DNA of 41,626 bases, taken from contig CAYWHY010000010.1 of the NCBI GenBank assembly GCA_964458255.1, positions 1-41,626 on the forward strand, read 5' to 3'. Made by a program: the position numbers and the translations under genes. Position 1 is the stretch's first letter, and each line of letters starts with the position of its first letter. Of this stretch, positions 16,895 through 26,109 are shown piece by piece. Under the pieces are notes generated by a model. It saw only the letters and a program-made list of their open reading frames with translations, made no database searches and was not told the DNA's origin. The stretch comes from Suilimivivens sp964458255. GTDB taxonomy: Bacteria; Bacillota; Clostridia; Lachnospirales; Lachnospiraceae.

Positions 16895-18457
16895 TCATTC
16901 TCCCATCTGTCCGATATAGCTGTCTAAATAATCTATTCTCTTGTCGATATATTCGTAAATATATGCATCTGACCAGAGCTCTCCCTTAGGAGGCCACATC
17001 TGATAATTTCTCACATAAGCACCCAAACCGTGCAAGTATGCAAATTCCAAATCAACCATTTCATACAGTGCTTCTTTGGTAATAACATCTGCCCTGAGCT
17101 CCTGCCAACGCTTTTTAAGCATTGTACCGATCTCCTGCGGATTCTTTTCATACAGAACTTCCATATCGGGTGTCCAGCCATCGGGGCTGTCAAGATTCTT
17201 TTCCTGATAACAGTTAAAATTACAATCAATATCGTCAATCCATGAATTTCCCCATGTCATATTCAAATCCCACGGAATCTTGACAAACTCATAATGACCG
17301 TCTCCCTGATAATCTGCCCTAAAATATATATTTTTCATAATATTGTCCATACCGTTCACAAGCAGATTAAACAGGTTATAATCAACCGCATTTTCCATAT
17401 TTAACAGTGCCTTGCACGCTTCATAATCATCCCATTTTTCAAAGCAGTACGCATCCGTCCAGTTCCTAAGCGGCTCCCAGTCCTGCATTTCAAAATCTTT
17501 TGGATATTTCCATTCAAAGGTAGGCGTCATCTCCCTGGTCAGTTCCCTGTAAAAATCATCCTCATCCGGAACTTTCTGATCCTTGCACTTATAAAGGATA
17601 TCTTTCGCATCAAGGTGAAGCGCTTTTTTGTCAATTCGCTCAGAAAGGCCATAGACACCCAGATAGTATCCATCCATAAACACTTCCACATATTCCATAT
17701 GGATCCCTTCATCATAGCCTACGCTGTTATCCGAAGCAATTTTCTGCCACACCTCATAAGAAAGCTTATTGTGTATCAGACCATCATCATCATATAACGC
17801 ATGCAACATCCAGTCATCATCACTGCGCATACCAAGAAGCGACAATTTCTCATCCGTTAAAGTAAGACGATAACTTGATTTTTCATACTGCAGGGTGGTA
17901 GACCCACGCAAATGCCAGTCGCAGTCTGCCGTCTGTACCTGCAGATTACTGTGGTACGGATCATATATTTCCATAGTTCCGCAAGTAATTTCCTGTCCGT
18001 CTTCCTTCTTGCCGGACACACCTTCCGTAAAAAGGGACATGACAGGCATTCCCGTAAAATACACATTATACATCCAGCACATCTCTTCCCTGATCCAGAA
18101 CAGCCGGAAAACCTTGTTTTCACTCATCGCAGAGGCCTTGTCAGCAAAGCCCTCATCCTCCAGAAAATACAACCTGCCGTCAGGCACCTTAAGCGTTCCC
18201 TCCCAATTACTTTCATACATATCCTGTGGAATCAGAAGCATATTCTGTTCTATATCATAGGGCAGTGTACTGTCATTGACGGTAATTTCAGGCCACATAA
18301 AAGCATCTTCTTTTTCCCCACAGAGCCTCTCTATCTCTTCACCGGCAAGAACCTCTGCTTCCATAACCGTATGAGTAAAATAATCTTCTATTCCGTCATA
18401 ATGCAAATAAATACCCAGCATTACAACAGATACTATCATAAACATTATTTTTTTCAT
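16895..18457 (-). CDS. CotH-like kinase, cassette A
   Basis: 520 residues. An N-terminal signal anchor (residues 4-20) precedes a CotH-kinase fold: LRGSTTLQYEKSSYRLTL (about 183-200, the nucleotide-binding Lys region), VFMDGYYLGVYGLSERID (260-276), and the catalytic stretch near Asp371 (GMDNIMKNIYF) before IPWDLNMTWG (395-403). CotH proteins are atypical kinases first known from spore coats. Two positions differ from the other copies here: RGS in place of RGN, and WDLN where they have WDFD or WDYD. AAAGGAAAAG precedes the ATG. It begins the second CotH-VTC-DUF4956 cassette. The target is unknown, and the anchor places the kinase domain outside the cell. Confidence 0.85.
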   Translation of the reverse strand: MKKIMFMIVSVVMLGIYLHYDGIEDYFTHTVMEAEVLAGEEIERLCGEKEDAFMWPEITVNDSTLPYDIEQNMLLIPQDMYESNWEGTLKVPDGRLYFLEDEGFADKASAMSENKVFRLFWIREEMCWMYNVYFTGMPVMSLFTEGVSGKKEDGQEITCGTMEIYDPYHSNLQVQTADCDWHLRGSTTLQYEKSSYRLTLTDEKLSLLGMRSDDDWMLHALYDDDGLIHNKLSYEVWQKIASDNSVGYDEGIHMEYVEVFMDGYYLGVYGLSERIDKKALHLDAKDILYKCKDQKVPDEDDFYRELTREMTPTFEWKYPKDFEMQDWEPLRNWTDAYCFEKWDDYEACKALLNMENAVDYNLFNLLVNGMDNIMKNIYFRADYQGDGHYEFVKIPWDLNMTWGNSWIDDIDCNFNCYQEKNLDSPDGWTPDMEVLYEKNPQEIGTMLKKRWQELRADVITKEALYEMVDLEFAYLHGLGAYVRNYQMWPPKGELWSDAYIYEYIDKRIDYLDSYIGQMGE

Positions 18458-18470
18458 GAAATCTTTTCCT

Positions 18471-19973
18471 TTATTTCACCACAGCAGAATCAAGCTCATA
18501 ATACTTACAAAGGCCCTGATTTTCCCAAAAATCCATACTATCCTGAATATCTGAAAAATAAAGCAGATAGGGTTTGGCAGTGAGTGCTTCCACTTCCACA
18601 TTCTTCTTACCGCTTCTGTATACGGCAATTCTACCATATAGGATTTCCCCATACTCCTGTGCACTTCCGTCTGCGAGATCCGTAATTGCGGAAGTAAACG
18701 TAAAATAATGTCTGTTCGGAATTACCATAAGTGCACCTGCAAAGCCAAAAAATCCGATACAACAAAGCAGGCAATATATTTCATTCATGGAAAAATGCCG
18801 TTTCTCTTCCTTTTCAAAGCCATGTGCTTCATATTGCTTTCTCGCCCATCCCGTCAGATACCCCACACACAAAGTAAGAACCAGTATGTACATGGTAAAT
18901 GTCACTGCCTGTAATCTGTGTGCTTCTATATTTCCCATGGCAAAAAGAGGCGGAGTCATCATGGCAGACACCAGACAATACCCAAACACTACTACCACAA
19001 GCGGACAGGAAAAACAAAACTCCATTCCTCCCGTCATATGCCAAAATAACGGAATCAGTACCAATACCAATAGTAAAACAGGCCAGCCCGACCATTCACC
19101 GATACAATACTCAAGACAATATAAAAACGATACCAAAACAGCTTTCACCGGATTCATGCCCGTTGTATTTTCTGCCCTTATCCAATTTCCGGGAGCTGCA
19201 ACATTTAAGATAAATCCAATATAAAAAAATATAATCGGAATCAACAGAACTTTATGCCGGTTCCATTTTTTCTTAAAAGTCACCGCTGCCACTACTACAA
19301 ACAATACAATCGCAACGTTTAACGCCGTCATCTGGTTGCCGCCACCGGTTAAAAACCCAAGAAACGATGCCAAAATGACTTTCCCAATCCTTTTCCTTCC
19401 TTTATCATGGACGGCTGAAATAAGCAGCCCATAAAAAAACAAAGACAGACAGTGAATAAACATATAATTCACAGCCCCACTGTACCAGAAAAAAGCTTCC
19501 ACTCTTCCCACCATACGCTGCACCGTCACAAACAGCATAAGAAAAATGACACAATTACTTACCCATTTATCCGCTCCAAATACTTTTACAAAAATTGTTC
19601 TTAACAAATAAAGGTTCGCTGCCGTCAGTGCAATCACCATAATCCAGGCAGTAACTACATAGCATCTTTCTCCAAACGCATTCGGTGGCACAGCCATCAG
19701 AAAATTAGAGGTAAAATATCCCATCCAGTGCTGCCAGTCTTCTATCGCACGCCAGATGCCCACTCCGATTACCTTTAAGACAGAGTGGCTTGCATCCCAC
19801 ATTTTTCTGGCATCCCTTCCAATAGAATAATCATCTGCACTGGGATAATTATACCATGAAATCCACATAATCGGAATCAGGCTCACAATATACATTACCG
19901 CAAGAAACAGTGATAATGTTTTTGGTGTTACCGCTTTTTGTATAAACTGTTTTCCTTTTTCTATCTGCCGCAT
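18471..19973 (-). CDS. DUF6056-like polytopic membrane protein
   Basis: 500 residues from ATG 19973, chosen because AGGAAG stands 7 bases upstream; a longer frame to 20024 would overlap the aminotransferase gene. About ten hydrophobic helices follow an early YPSADDYSIG motif after the first helix, the acidic position typical of GT-C proteins. A soluble tail of about 80 residues closes it (GRIAVYRSGKKNVEVEALT). I recognise the family by its look as DUF6056, found with glycan loci of Gram-positives. A sugar-transferring or polymer-handling role is inferred only. Confidence 0.6.
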   Translation of the reverse strand: MRQIEKGKQFIQKAVTPKTLSLFLAVMYIVSLIPIMWISWYNYPSADDYSIGRDARKMWDASHSVLKVIGVGIWRAIEDWQHWMGYFTSNFLMAVPPNAFGERCYVVTAWIMVIALTAANLYLLRTIFVKVFGADKWVSNCVIFLMLFVTVQRMVGRVEAFFWYSGAVNYMFIHCLSLFFYGLLISAVHDKGRKRIGKVILASFLGFLTGGGNQMTALNVAIVLFVVVAAVTFKKKWNRHKVLLIPIIFFYIGFILNVAAPGNWIRAENTTGMNPVKAVLVSFLYCLEYCIGEWSGWPVLLLVLVLIPLFWHMTGGMEFCFSCPLVVVVFGYCLVSAMMTPPLFAMGNIEAHRLQAVTFTMYILVLTLCVGYLTGWARKQYEAHGFEKEEKRHFSMNEIYCLLCCIGFFGFAGALMVIPNRHYFTFTSAITDLADGSAQEYGEILYGRIAVYRSGKKNVEVEALTAKPYLLYFSDIQDSMDFWENQGLCKYYELDSAVVK

Positions 19974-19992
19974 GTCATCACTTCCTATTTTT

Positions 19993-21093
19993 TCAGATAC
20001 CCTTATATGCATTACAAGCTTCAATTACCATCGTTACTTCTTCCTCTGTCATTTCAGGGAAAAGAGGCAATGTAACACAGTGACCTGCCAGATACTCGGC
20101 ATTAGGGCAATCGCCCGGCTTATATCCTAAATTTTCATATGCCTTCTGCAAATGACAGGGAACAGGATAATGCCTGTTACATTCCATTCCTTTTTCTTCC
20201 ATATAATGAATCAAAGCACCAGGATCTTCTGTGGTAACCACAAACAAATGATATACCGGTTTGGTATTGCCCGGATGCACCTGCATGGTAAGCAGCGGAT
20301 TGGTAATCTCTTTGACATATCTTTCCCCGATTTTTTGTCTGCGGGCTGTCCACTCCGGCAAGTATTGTAAGCTGACACTCAAAACAGCCCCCTGCAGCCC
20401 TTCCAGACGATAATTATAACCAATCACATCATGATAATATCTCACCTGACATCCCTGATTCTTTATCGTTGTAATGGCATCAAAATATTCCTTTTTGTAA
20501 CAGGTAACACTACCGCCTTCTCCGAAGGCATACAAATTTTTGCCGGGATAAAAACTAAAACAGCCAAGGTCGCCGAGTCCGCCTACCATTTTTCCTTCAT
20601 ACAAAGCTCCATGCGCCTGTGCACAATCCTCTACCACATAAAGTCCGTACTTATCCGCAATCGCTTTTACCTTGCTAAACTCAAAAGGCTGTCCGTATAA
20701 ATGCACGCCGAGAATCGCTTTGGTTCTCTCTGTAATCTTCTCTTCTATCTTATCAGGATCAATTTCCCATGTATCTGCCGTGCAGTCCACAAATACGGGT
20801 GTAGCACCCGTATAGGTGACACCCCATGCCGTTGCAATATAAGTATTGGCCGGCACGATTACTTCATCCCCTGCACCGATACCAAGTGCCATCATTGCAC
20901 AGTGCAGTGCACTGGTTCCGTTGTTTACTCCTGCCGCATAAGGCACACCAACGTACTGCGCAAATTCTTCATCGAATTTATCCGCAAATTTTCCACCTGA
21001 AAAGGCAGTTTCCTCGCAAACTGCCTCTATCGCTTTCAAATATTCTTCTTTGTGCTTTTGAAAGTCTCTTGACAAATCAATTCTTTTTAACAT
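19993..21093 (-). CDS. DegT/DnrJ/EryC1/StrS aminotransferase
   Basis: 366 residues, full length for PLP-dependent sugar aminotransferases. The Schiff-base lysine is Lys185 in CFSFYPGKNLYAFGEGG, and the PLP-contact aspartate is in VVEDCAQAHGA (Asp156). The NNGTSALHCAM block (57-67) binds phosphate. Such enzymes aminate keto-sugar nucleotides to make amino sugars, in the cytoplasm. It lies 18 bases after a GT2 gene. It indicates that the polymer contains an amino-deoxy sugar, although no matching dehydratase is in the window. Confidence 0.92.
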   Translation of the reverse strand: MLKRIDLSRDFQKHKEEYLKAIEAVCEETAFSGGKFADKFDEEFAQYVGVPYAAGVNNGTSALHCAMMALGIGAGDEVIVPANTYIATAWGVTYTGATPVFVDCTADTWEIDPDKIEEKITERTKAILGVHLYGQPFEFSKVKAIADKYGLYVVEDCAQAHGALYEGKMVGGLGDLGCFSFYPGKNLYAFGEGGSVTCYKKEYFDAITTIKNQGCQVRYYHDVIGYNYRLEGLQGAVLSVSLQYLPEWTARRQKIGERYVKEITNPLLTMQVHPGNTKPVYHLFVVTTEDPGALIHYMEEKGMECNRHYPVPCHLQKAYENLGYKPGDCPNAEYLAGHCVTLPLFPEMTEEEVTMVIEACNAYKGI

Positions 21094-21111
21094 ATTAAGC
21101 CTTCTTTCCGC

Positions 21112-21861
21112 CTATGCTTTTTTTCTTTTTTCTTCCTGCAGGAAAGTCTTTTTCAGTCTGTAAATCTGCACCAGGTAGTTTTTAACGGTCTTCCATATCT
21201 TTACTGTGGTATTATAATCTTCCTGCCATTCTACCGGCATATCATAAATTACCATGCCGTCTCTTTCTGCCCGAAGCAGAAACTCTATTGTATAAAACCA
21301 ACCATTATCATTGCTGCTCTCTCTTACCAGCTGCTCTGCTGCCTCTTTACGCAAAAAAGTGAATCCGCAAACCGCATCCGATGCCTTCATACGAAAAATC
21401 GTTTTTAAAAGAAATACCAGCCCCATAGAAGTGATTTTGCGATACCATTTCCGTCCCTTCGTATCAGATTCCTTACTGAATCTGCTTCCGTTTACATATT
21501 GAAGCTCCGGTTTCGTCTTAAAAAGCGCAATGGTCCTTCCAAGATATTTTAAATCTGTGGACAAATCAATATCCATATAACCCACAATGTCACTTTCATT
21601 CAATTCTATGCCTTTACGGAATGCCACACCTACACCGCGCTGACCTACCCTTACATAAGAAACCTCCGGATACTTTTCTTCAAGCTCCCTTCCGATTTCC
21701 GGTGTTTCATCATCAGAACCGTTATCCAAAATAGTAAGGCTGTAAGGAATTGTCACATTTTCTTTTAAATACTCCATGGACTTTTCAATTCCGTTGCGCA
21801 GCCTTAATCTTTCATTTAAAACAGGAAACAAAAGATTAATACTCATGTCTTGCTTGCTCAT
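21112..21861 (-). CDS. GT2-family glycosyltransferase
   Basis: 249 residues. The start at 21861 has AGGAGA 6 bases upstream; a TTG at 21891 is rejected. The GT-A fold is clear: LLFPVLNERLRLRNGIEKSM at the start, ILDNGSDDETPEI, and YMDIDLSTDLKYL where the DxD motif binds the metal and nucleotide sugar. It resembles dolichol-phosphate-mannose synthases. It has no membrane helix, so it acts at the inner face, probably on a polyprenyl phosphate. It lies 33 bases after DUF4956 and before the aminotransferase. The donor sugar cannot be read. Confidence 0.87.
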   Translation of the reverse strand: MSKQDMSINLLFPVLNERLRLRNGIEKSMEYLKENVTIPYSLTILDNGSDDETPEIGRELEEKYPEVSYVRVGQRGVGVAFRKGIELNESDIVGYMDIDLSTDLKYLGRTIALFKTKPELQYVNGSRFSKESDTKGRKWYRKITSMGLVFLLKTIFRMKASDAVCGFTFLRKEAAEQLVRESSNDNGWFYTIEFLLRAERDGMVIYDMPVEWQEDYNTTVKIWKTVKNYLVQIYRLKKTFLQEEKRKKA

Positions 21862-21894
21862 TCTTTTTCTCCTAAAACCGCCTTCTGTCAAAAG

Positions 21895-22560
21895 TCAGAA
21901 GGTTACTTCACCGTCATGGGATATCAAAGATACGCTCTCCATGCCATCCAAACCTGAAACTGCCTGTACCATTTCATATTCTTCTTTTACACGCACTTCC
22001 ACAACCAGATTGCATTTTTCTGCTGAGAGATTTCTTGATTTCACTTTATAGTATTTGGTGTATTTCTTTATTGCCTCCATGATTTCCTGCTCTCTTTTAG
22101 AATCCTTCAAATTCATAATAAGAATCATGGGTGCCCGCCCAATCGGCAAGCTGTCCAAAACAACCACAAGAATTGTCAAAAACACGGAAAGAATCACTGC
22201 TACTTCCATCACACGGGCACCGCAGCAGATTCCCACAGCAATCGACCAGAACAGGAAACACAAATCCATAGGCTCCTTCACTGCTGTTCTGAAACGCACA
22301 ATGGAAAGTGCACCAACCATTCCCAAAGAAATTACAATACTTGATTGTACTGCCAGAATAATGCCCGCCGTCACAACGGTAATGACCGCAAGTGAAATAT
22401 TAAAGCTCTTGGAATAAAAGGTTTTTTGGGTAATCAATCTGTATACCACATAAATATAGCATGCCAGCAAACAGGCAATCCCAAGAACCATCACCGTATG
22501 TGCCACACTGATACTTTCACTTGTATAATTAGCAAGAAATTCACTTACTAAAGCATCCAT
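21895..22560 (-). CDS. DUF4956 membrane protein, cassette B
   Basis: 221 residues with the same plan as cassette A: four helices around SIVISLGMVGALSIVRFRTA, identical to A over this block, then PMDLCFLFWSIAVG, and a soluble C-terminal domain ending in SVSLISHDGEV. The identical core and shared tail show recent family duplication or strong constraint. It starts 23 bases after the VTC gene of the same cassette. The role is as for its paralogue and not established. Confidence 0.88.
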   Translation of the reverse strand: MDALVSEFLANYTSESISVAHTVMVLGIACLLACYIYVVYRLITQKTFYSKSFNISLAVITVVTAGIILAVQSSIVISLGMVGALSIVRFRTAVKEPMDLCFLFWSIAVGICCGARVMEVAVILSVFLTILVVVLDSLPIGRAPMILIMNLKDSKREQEIMEAIKKYTKYYKVKSRNLSAEKCNLVVEVRVKEEYEMVQAVSGLDGMESVSLISHDGEVTF

Positions 22561-22583
22561 TTTCTTTTCTCCTCCCGGTACAT

Positions 22584-23279
22584 TTATGTCTTAAATTTTC
22601 TGCAAAGATAATATTTTGAAAAAGTGCTTGCCCTAAGTCCGTTTAACTGAAGCAGGCTGTAAACTTCATCCGGAAGAAAGTCATCAAACTTAACCTCCAT
22701 CAAAGCCTGTCCAAGAGGAAGTACGCCGCGTCCTCCTGCCTCCTTATCAAAAAAAGCACTCACATCACTGATTGACCTGATATTGGTGTCAAACGTAATC
22801 CTTACATTGGCATCCTCCCTACGATACACATAGGGAATCCTGTCATAATCCACAATCACCACCGGGCGCATCAGCCTTACAGACATCAGATAAGCCAGTT
22901 TTTGCAATACCTGCTGTTCCTTCCCGATATCTGCCGGTATCATGCCCTGCATAAGCTGCTCACACTGGGAAAGTGTAATCCGGCAGGAATATTTACGGGT
23001 CTTTCCGCGGTATTTCTGTTTGCACTCCAGCTTAATAACCTCATGACTGTGGTTATAAATACGGATTCTGTACTTTTCCCTGTTATCGGTACCGTTTTCA
23101 TTATCCATATAGCAGCTGTTGTCATAATCATCAAAATAAAGACTTCGGATATTATAAAATCCGTTTTCACCTGCATGGACATCCTTTTTCGCAATCGTAC
23201 TTATTTTAGCATCTTCCACCAGTATTTGTCCATGTGTAAGCGGATATTTATATTCATGCCTGTACTTTGCCTGCTTCAC
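22584..23279 (-). CDS. VTC-domain polyphosphate polymerase-like protein, cassette B
   Basis: 231 residues. Blocks match cassette A in order: KYRHEYKYPL, YNIRSLYFDDYDNSC, REKYRIRIYNHSHEVIKLEC, VDYDRIPYV, ANVRITFDTNI and LMEVKFDDFLPDE. Basic tunnel residues and the metal-binding Glu are kept. It has no signal or helix. The start codon follows the CotH stop with no gap (23280/23279), so the two are tightly coupled. Polyphosphate polymerisation in the cytoplasm is inferred from the domain; whether A and B make different products cannot be told. Confidence 0.88.
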   Translation of the reverse strand: MKQAKYRHEYKYPLTHGQILVEDAKISTIAKKDVHAGENGFYNIRSLYFDDYDNSCYMDNENGTDNREKYRIRIYNHSHEVIKLECKQKYRGKTRKYSCRITLSQCEQLMQGMIPADIGKEQQVLQKLAYLMSVRLMRPVVIVDYDRIPYVYRREDANVRITFDTNIRSISDVSAFFDKEAGGRGVLPLGQALMEVKFDDFLPDEVYSLLQLNGLRASTFSKYYLCRKFKT

Positions 23280-25142
23280 TTAATCACTTTCCTCCGTCCA
23301 ACTACCTTCCAAAATGCAATCCTTATCAATGATGGTTCCATCCGTTACCGTTTCACCGGTCTCAATATCTTCATAGCCTTCAAATCGAAATCCCTCATAT
23401 TCATATTTCGGAAGCCTTTCGATTGCAGTTCCTCTTTCCACCCAGTAATACAACGTCTGATTATAACCCTGATCTAAAAAGGTGGCTGAATTTCTAATTT
23501 CCACAATACAGAAATTTCTGTTCTCTATCCAGAGCTTGTCAAGGAATTCCAGCTTTCTTGTCATGAAATCTTTAATGACATCTATCTGAATATCCAGCGT
23601 GTCGAATCTTGTATAATCACCTTCGTCCGGCACACTAAGACCTTCCGGATAAGTAAACCACCAATCGAGTCTGTCCGCATGCCATCGGAACGCATCAAGC
23701 ATGGCCGAACTTCTTACTGTCTGTGCATACTCATCTACTTTTTTATTTAATATCTCCTCATAGTTATCCCTGAATACCGTACTGTATTTTTCTTTTACGA
23801 TTTCCTGAAACTGGGGATAATTCCACATGGCAGAGAGCCATCTGTTCTGGTTATTATTATCTTTCGGTCTCGACATCCATATTGTGCCCGTAAGTGCCTC
23901 CGGCACCCCATACATAGGTGTATTAACATTGGTCATAATGCCGTCAAAATCCCATGTCGGTCCCGCATACCAAAGAGCATCCCCCTCCTTTAAAGCATAT
24001 GCAAACTGACTGGTAATACCCACATCATGATCTCCCGACAATTCTTCCACCAGCCATGCCTGTGCAAAGGATTCCAAATCTATTAACTCTTCCAAACATT
24101 TCCCGCTTACAGTACTGACACCATCCTCGGCAAACAATGCACTTTCCACATCATTTAAGCGATTTCTGATTTCTTCCAGCTCCTTCTTGGAAACATCTGT
24201 TTTCGCATGAACAATAAAGTTCTGCCCTCTGTCGGTGACGATCTGTGTTGCATCTTCTCTGGCACGGAAGTCAAGCTCCATCTCAATAAACCAGTTCTCG
24301 TCCCAATCAATTTCTATTCTGTTATCAGCAATTTCAACCACTTCCGTAAGCAGGTAGAGTCCCTGATATACACCATTTAAATACACCTCTGCAAACTCTC
24401 CCTGCGGCTCATAGGTATCCATACTCTCATATGCCAGATCCCTGATAATTTTATTGCGGATATAAGAACCATCCGTGGCATTGGCAAGCAGATTCCACTT
24501 TGTGGCAGGCTCCATCCCCAGCACTTCCCGCGGTTTGCTAAAAGAAAACGTAAACGGCTTTTTATCATAGGTTGCCGTTAAATTTCCTCTGACCTTGAAC
24601 TCACTTAAATTTTCCTGCCAAAGGAAACTGCCGTTTTCATCCACCATAATCGCACTTCCCGCTTCAATATATTTCTTGTTTGCAAAATCTTCTGTGCGCA
24701 ACAAATCTTCCTTATCCTCTACCGTAATAAAAAGAGAAGGAAGCTTTTCTGATGCAAGCACCCGGCATGTTGTATTCAAATGACACTGTCCCAAAGGATC
24801 ATATACTTCCAAACGGTGCATTTTCTCTTCTTCGCCTTCCACCCAGAGGCTGCCGCTTAAGCATTCCGTACCATCCAGCTTTATCGTACCTTTCCAGTCT
24901 TCATATTTTATAACAAGTTCATTTTTTTGTTCTGAAAACCCTGACGGCAAAAAGAGAAAATACTCTCCGGTTTCTTCCTCTTTCCACAATGACAGCTCTA
25001 TCGTCTGCCCGTCCGTCTCACATGTAAAAACCAGTTCCCCAAGAATTATTTTTTCATAGTCGGTCATTCTGTAGGAAGCAATCACGGCAGTAAACAGAAT
25101 CACACAGGCGCTTAACAGCATAAATAAATGTATCTTTTTCAA
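23280..25142 (-). CDS. CotH-like kinase with C-terminal surface repeat, cassette B
   Basis: 620 residues. A signal anchor (about 5-24) is followed by a beta-rich N-terminal domain ending in LPSLFITVEDKEDL, then the kinase fold with FKVRGNLTATYDKKPFTF (183-198), AEVYLNGVYQGLYLLTE (251-267), a catalytic Asp near 371-373 (SGDHDVG) and AGPTWDFDG (393-401). The last 75 residues (RGTAIERLPKYEYEGFRFEG, then GTIIDKDCILEGSW) resemble the Listeria-Bacteroides (Flg_new/InlB B-repeat) beta-grasp of surface proteins. That and the anchor place the protein outside the cell. Its ATG overlaps the preceding GT2 stop by 4 bases. Phosphorylation of a surface target is inferred. Confidence 0.85.
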   Translation of the reverse strand: MKKIHLFMLLSACVILFTAVIASYRMTDYEKIILGELVFTCETDGQTIELSLWKEEETGEYFLFLPSGFSEQKNELVIKYEDWKGTIKLDGTECLSGSLWVEGEEEKMHRLEVYDPLGQCHLNTTCRVLASEKLPSLFITVEDKEDLLRTEDFANKKYIEAGSAIMVDENGSFLWQENLSEFKVRGNLTATYDKKPFTFSFSKPREVLGMEPATKWNLLANATDGSYIRNKIIRDLAYESMDTYEPQGEFAEVYLNGVYQGLYLLTEVVEIADNRIEIDWDENWFIEMELDFRAREDATQIVTDRGQNFIVHAKTDVSKKELEEIRNRLNDVESALFAEDGVSTVSGKCLEELIDLESFAQAWLVEELSGDHDVGITSQFAYALKEGDALWYAGPTWDFDGIMTNVNTPMYGVPEALTGTIWMSRPKDNNNQNRWLSAMWNYPQFQEIVKEKYSTVFRDNYEEILNKKVDEYAQTVRSSAMLDAFRWHADRLDWWFTYPEGLSVPDEGDYTRFDTLDIQIDVIKDFMTRKLEFLDKLWIENRNFCIVEIRNSATFLDQGYNQTLYYWVERGTAIERLPKYEYEGFRFEGYEDIETGETVTDGTIIDKDCILEGSWTEESD

Positions 25143-26083
25143 CGTTTAACCACCTTTTCTATATCTGCCACCAAATATCTCTGCTGTCTGAAAATCAGGT
25201 TCAACATAACCGATAAATATTTCAAAATAATCGTAAGAAGTGCAAACACACCAAAAAAACCAAGTGCCAAAAAGCTCATGGTAGAAAGCCAGCCCTCAAC
25301 CGGTTTATCGGCATTAAAGAAATCACTGACAATATAAACTCCCATTCCCACCGTCAAAATCAGAAATACTCCGCTGATGATAGCAGATAATCTCTCCAGT
25401 GCATTGGTAAAATAAATAAAGGAATCAAGTGCAAGCGAAGTTCTCTCCGACGCTACAATTTTATTTTTTATTCTGGCGTTTTTATCGCTACTTTCATAAG
25501 CAATAGTTGCATTTTTAAGTCCGCAGTTCATATATACCGCTTTACGGTAAGGGATATATTGTCCCATAGACTTAATCCTGTTAATGGCCCGCCTTGATAC
25601 AATGCGAAAAGTCTCAGGACCAATCTTGCCCTTTGCATGACTTGTGCTATTATATAATGCATAAAATACCTTGGAAGTCAGACGAAGTTTTCCTTTACTT
25701 CTTGCAGCTACAATATCATTCCCCTCTAACAGCTTCTCATATACCCGAAGCAGCATATCAGGGTCATAATCCACAAAAATATCATCAAATTCATAAACAA
25801 AATCTCCGATGGCAATGTCTCTTCCCGCATTCATGGCACTTTCAAGCCCCTGATAAAAACTCATATGAACCACATTAACCATAGCCTTTACCTGATTTTT
25901 TTCAATATATTCTTTCAGAATATCTATGGTCCTGTCACTGCTGCAATCATCCACGCAGACAATTTCATATTCTTGAAAATGGTCTTCGCAAACCGGAAGC
26001 ACCTTGTCAAAAAAGTATTCAATATAATTCTCCGCATTTCGGAGATATACCACTAAGGAGATAAACTTTTTTTCTTTCTGCAT
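25139..26083 (-). CDS. GT2-family glycosyltransferase with C-terminal membrane helices
   Basis: 314 residues from ATG 26083, with AAGGG about 9 bases upstream. The GT-A domain shows SLVVYLRNAENYIEYF, IVCVDDCSSDRTIDIL and VYEFDDIFVDYDPDM with the acidic metal-binding stretch. Two helices near the C-terminus (SAIISGVFLILTVGMGVYIV and the following FLALGFFGVFALLTIIL) anchor it to the membrane, as in GtrB or DPM1-like enzymes. It probably loads a sugar on a polyprenyl phosphate for the GT-C proteins of the locus. Its stop overlaps the CotH start. Confidence 0.82.
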   Translation of the reverse strand: MQKEKKFISLVVYLRNAENYIEYFFDKVLPVCEDHFQEYEIVCVDDCSSDRTIDILKEYIEKNQVKAMVNVVHMSFYQGLESAMNAGRDIAIGDFVYEFDDIFVDYDPDMLLRVYEKLLEGNDIVAARSKGKLRLTSKVFYALYNSTSHAKGKIGPETFRIVSRRAINRIKSMGQYIPYRKAVYMNCGLKNATIAYESSDKNARIKNKIVASERTSLALDSFIYFTNALERLSAIISGVFLILTVGMGVYIVSDFFNADKPVEGWLSTMSFLALGFFGVFALLTIILKYLSVMLNLIFRQQRYLVADIEKVVKR

Positions 26084-26109
26084 TCTTCTTTTCCCTTTTC
26101 CTTGCAAAT

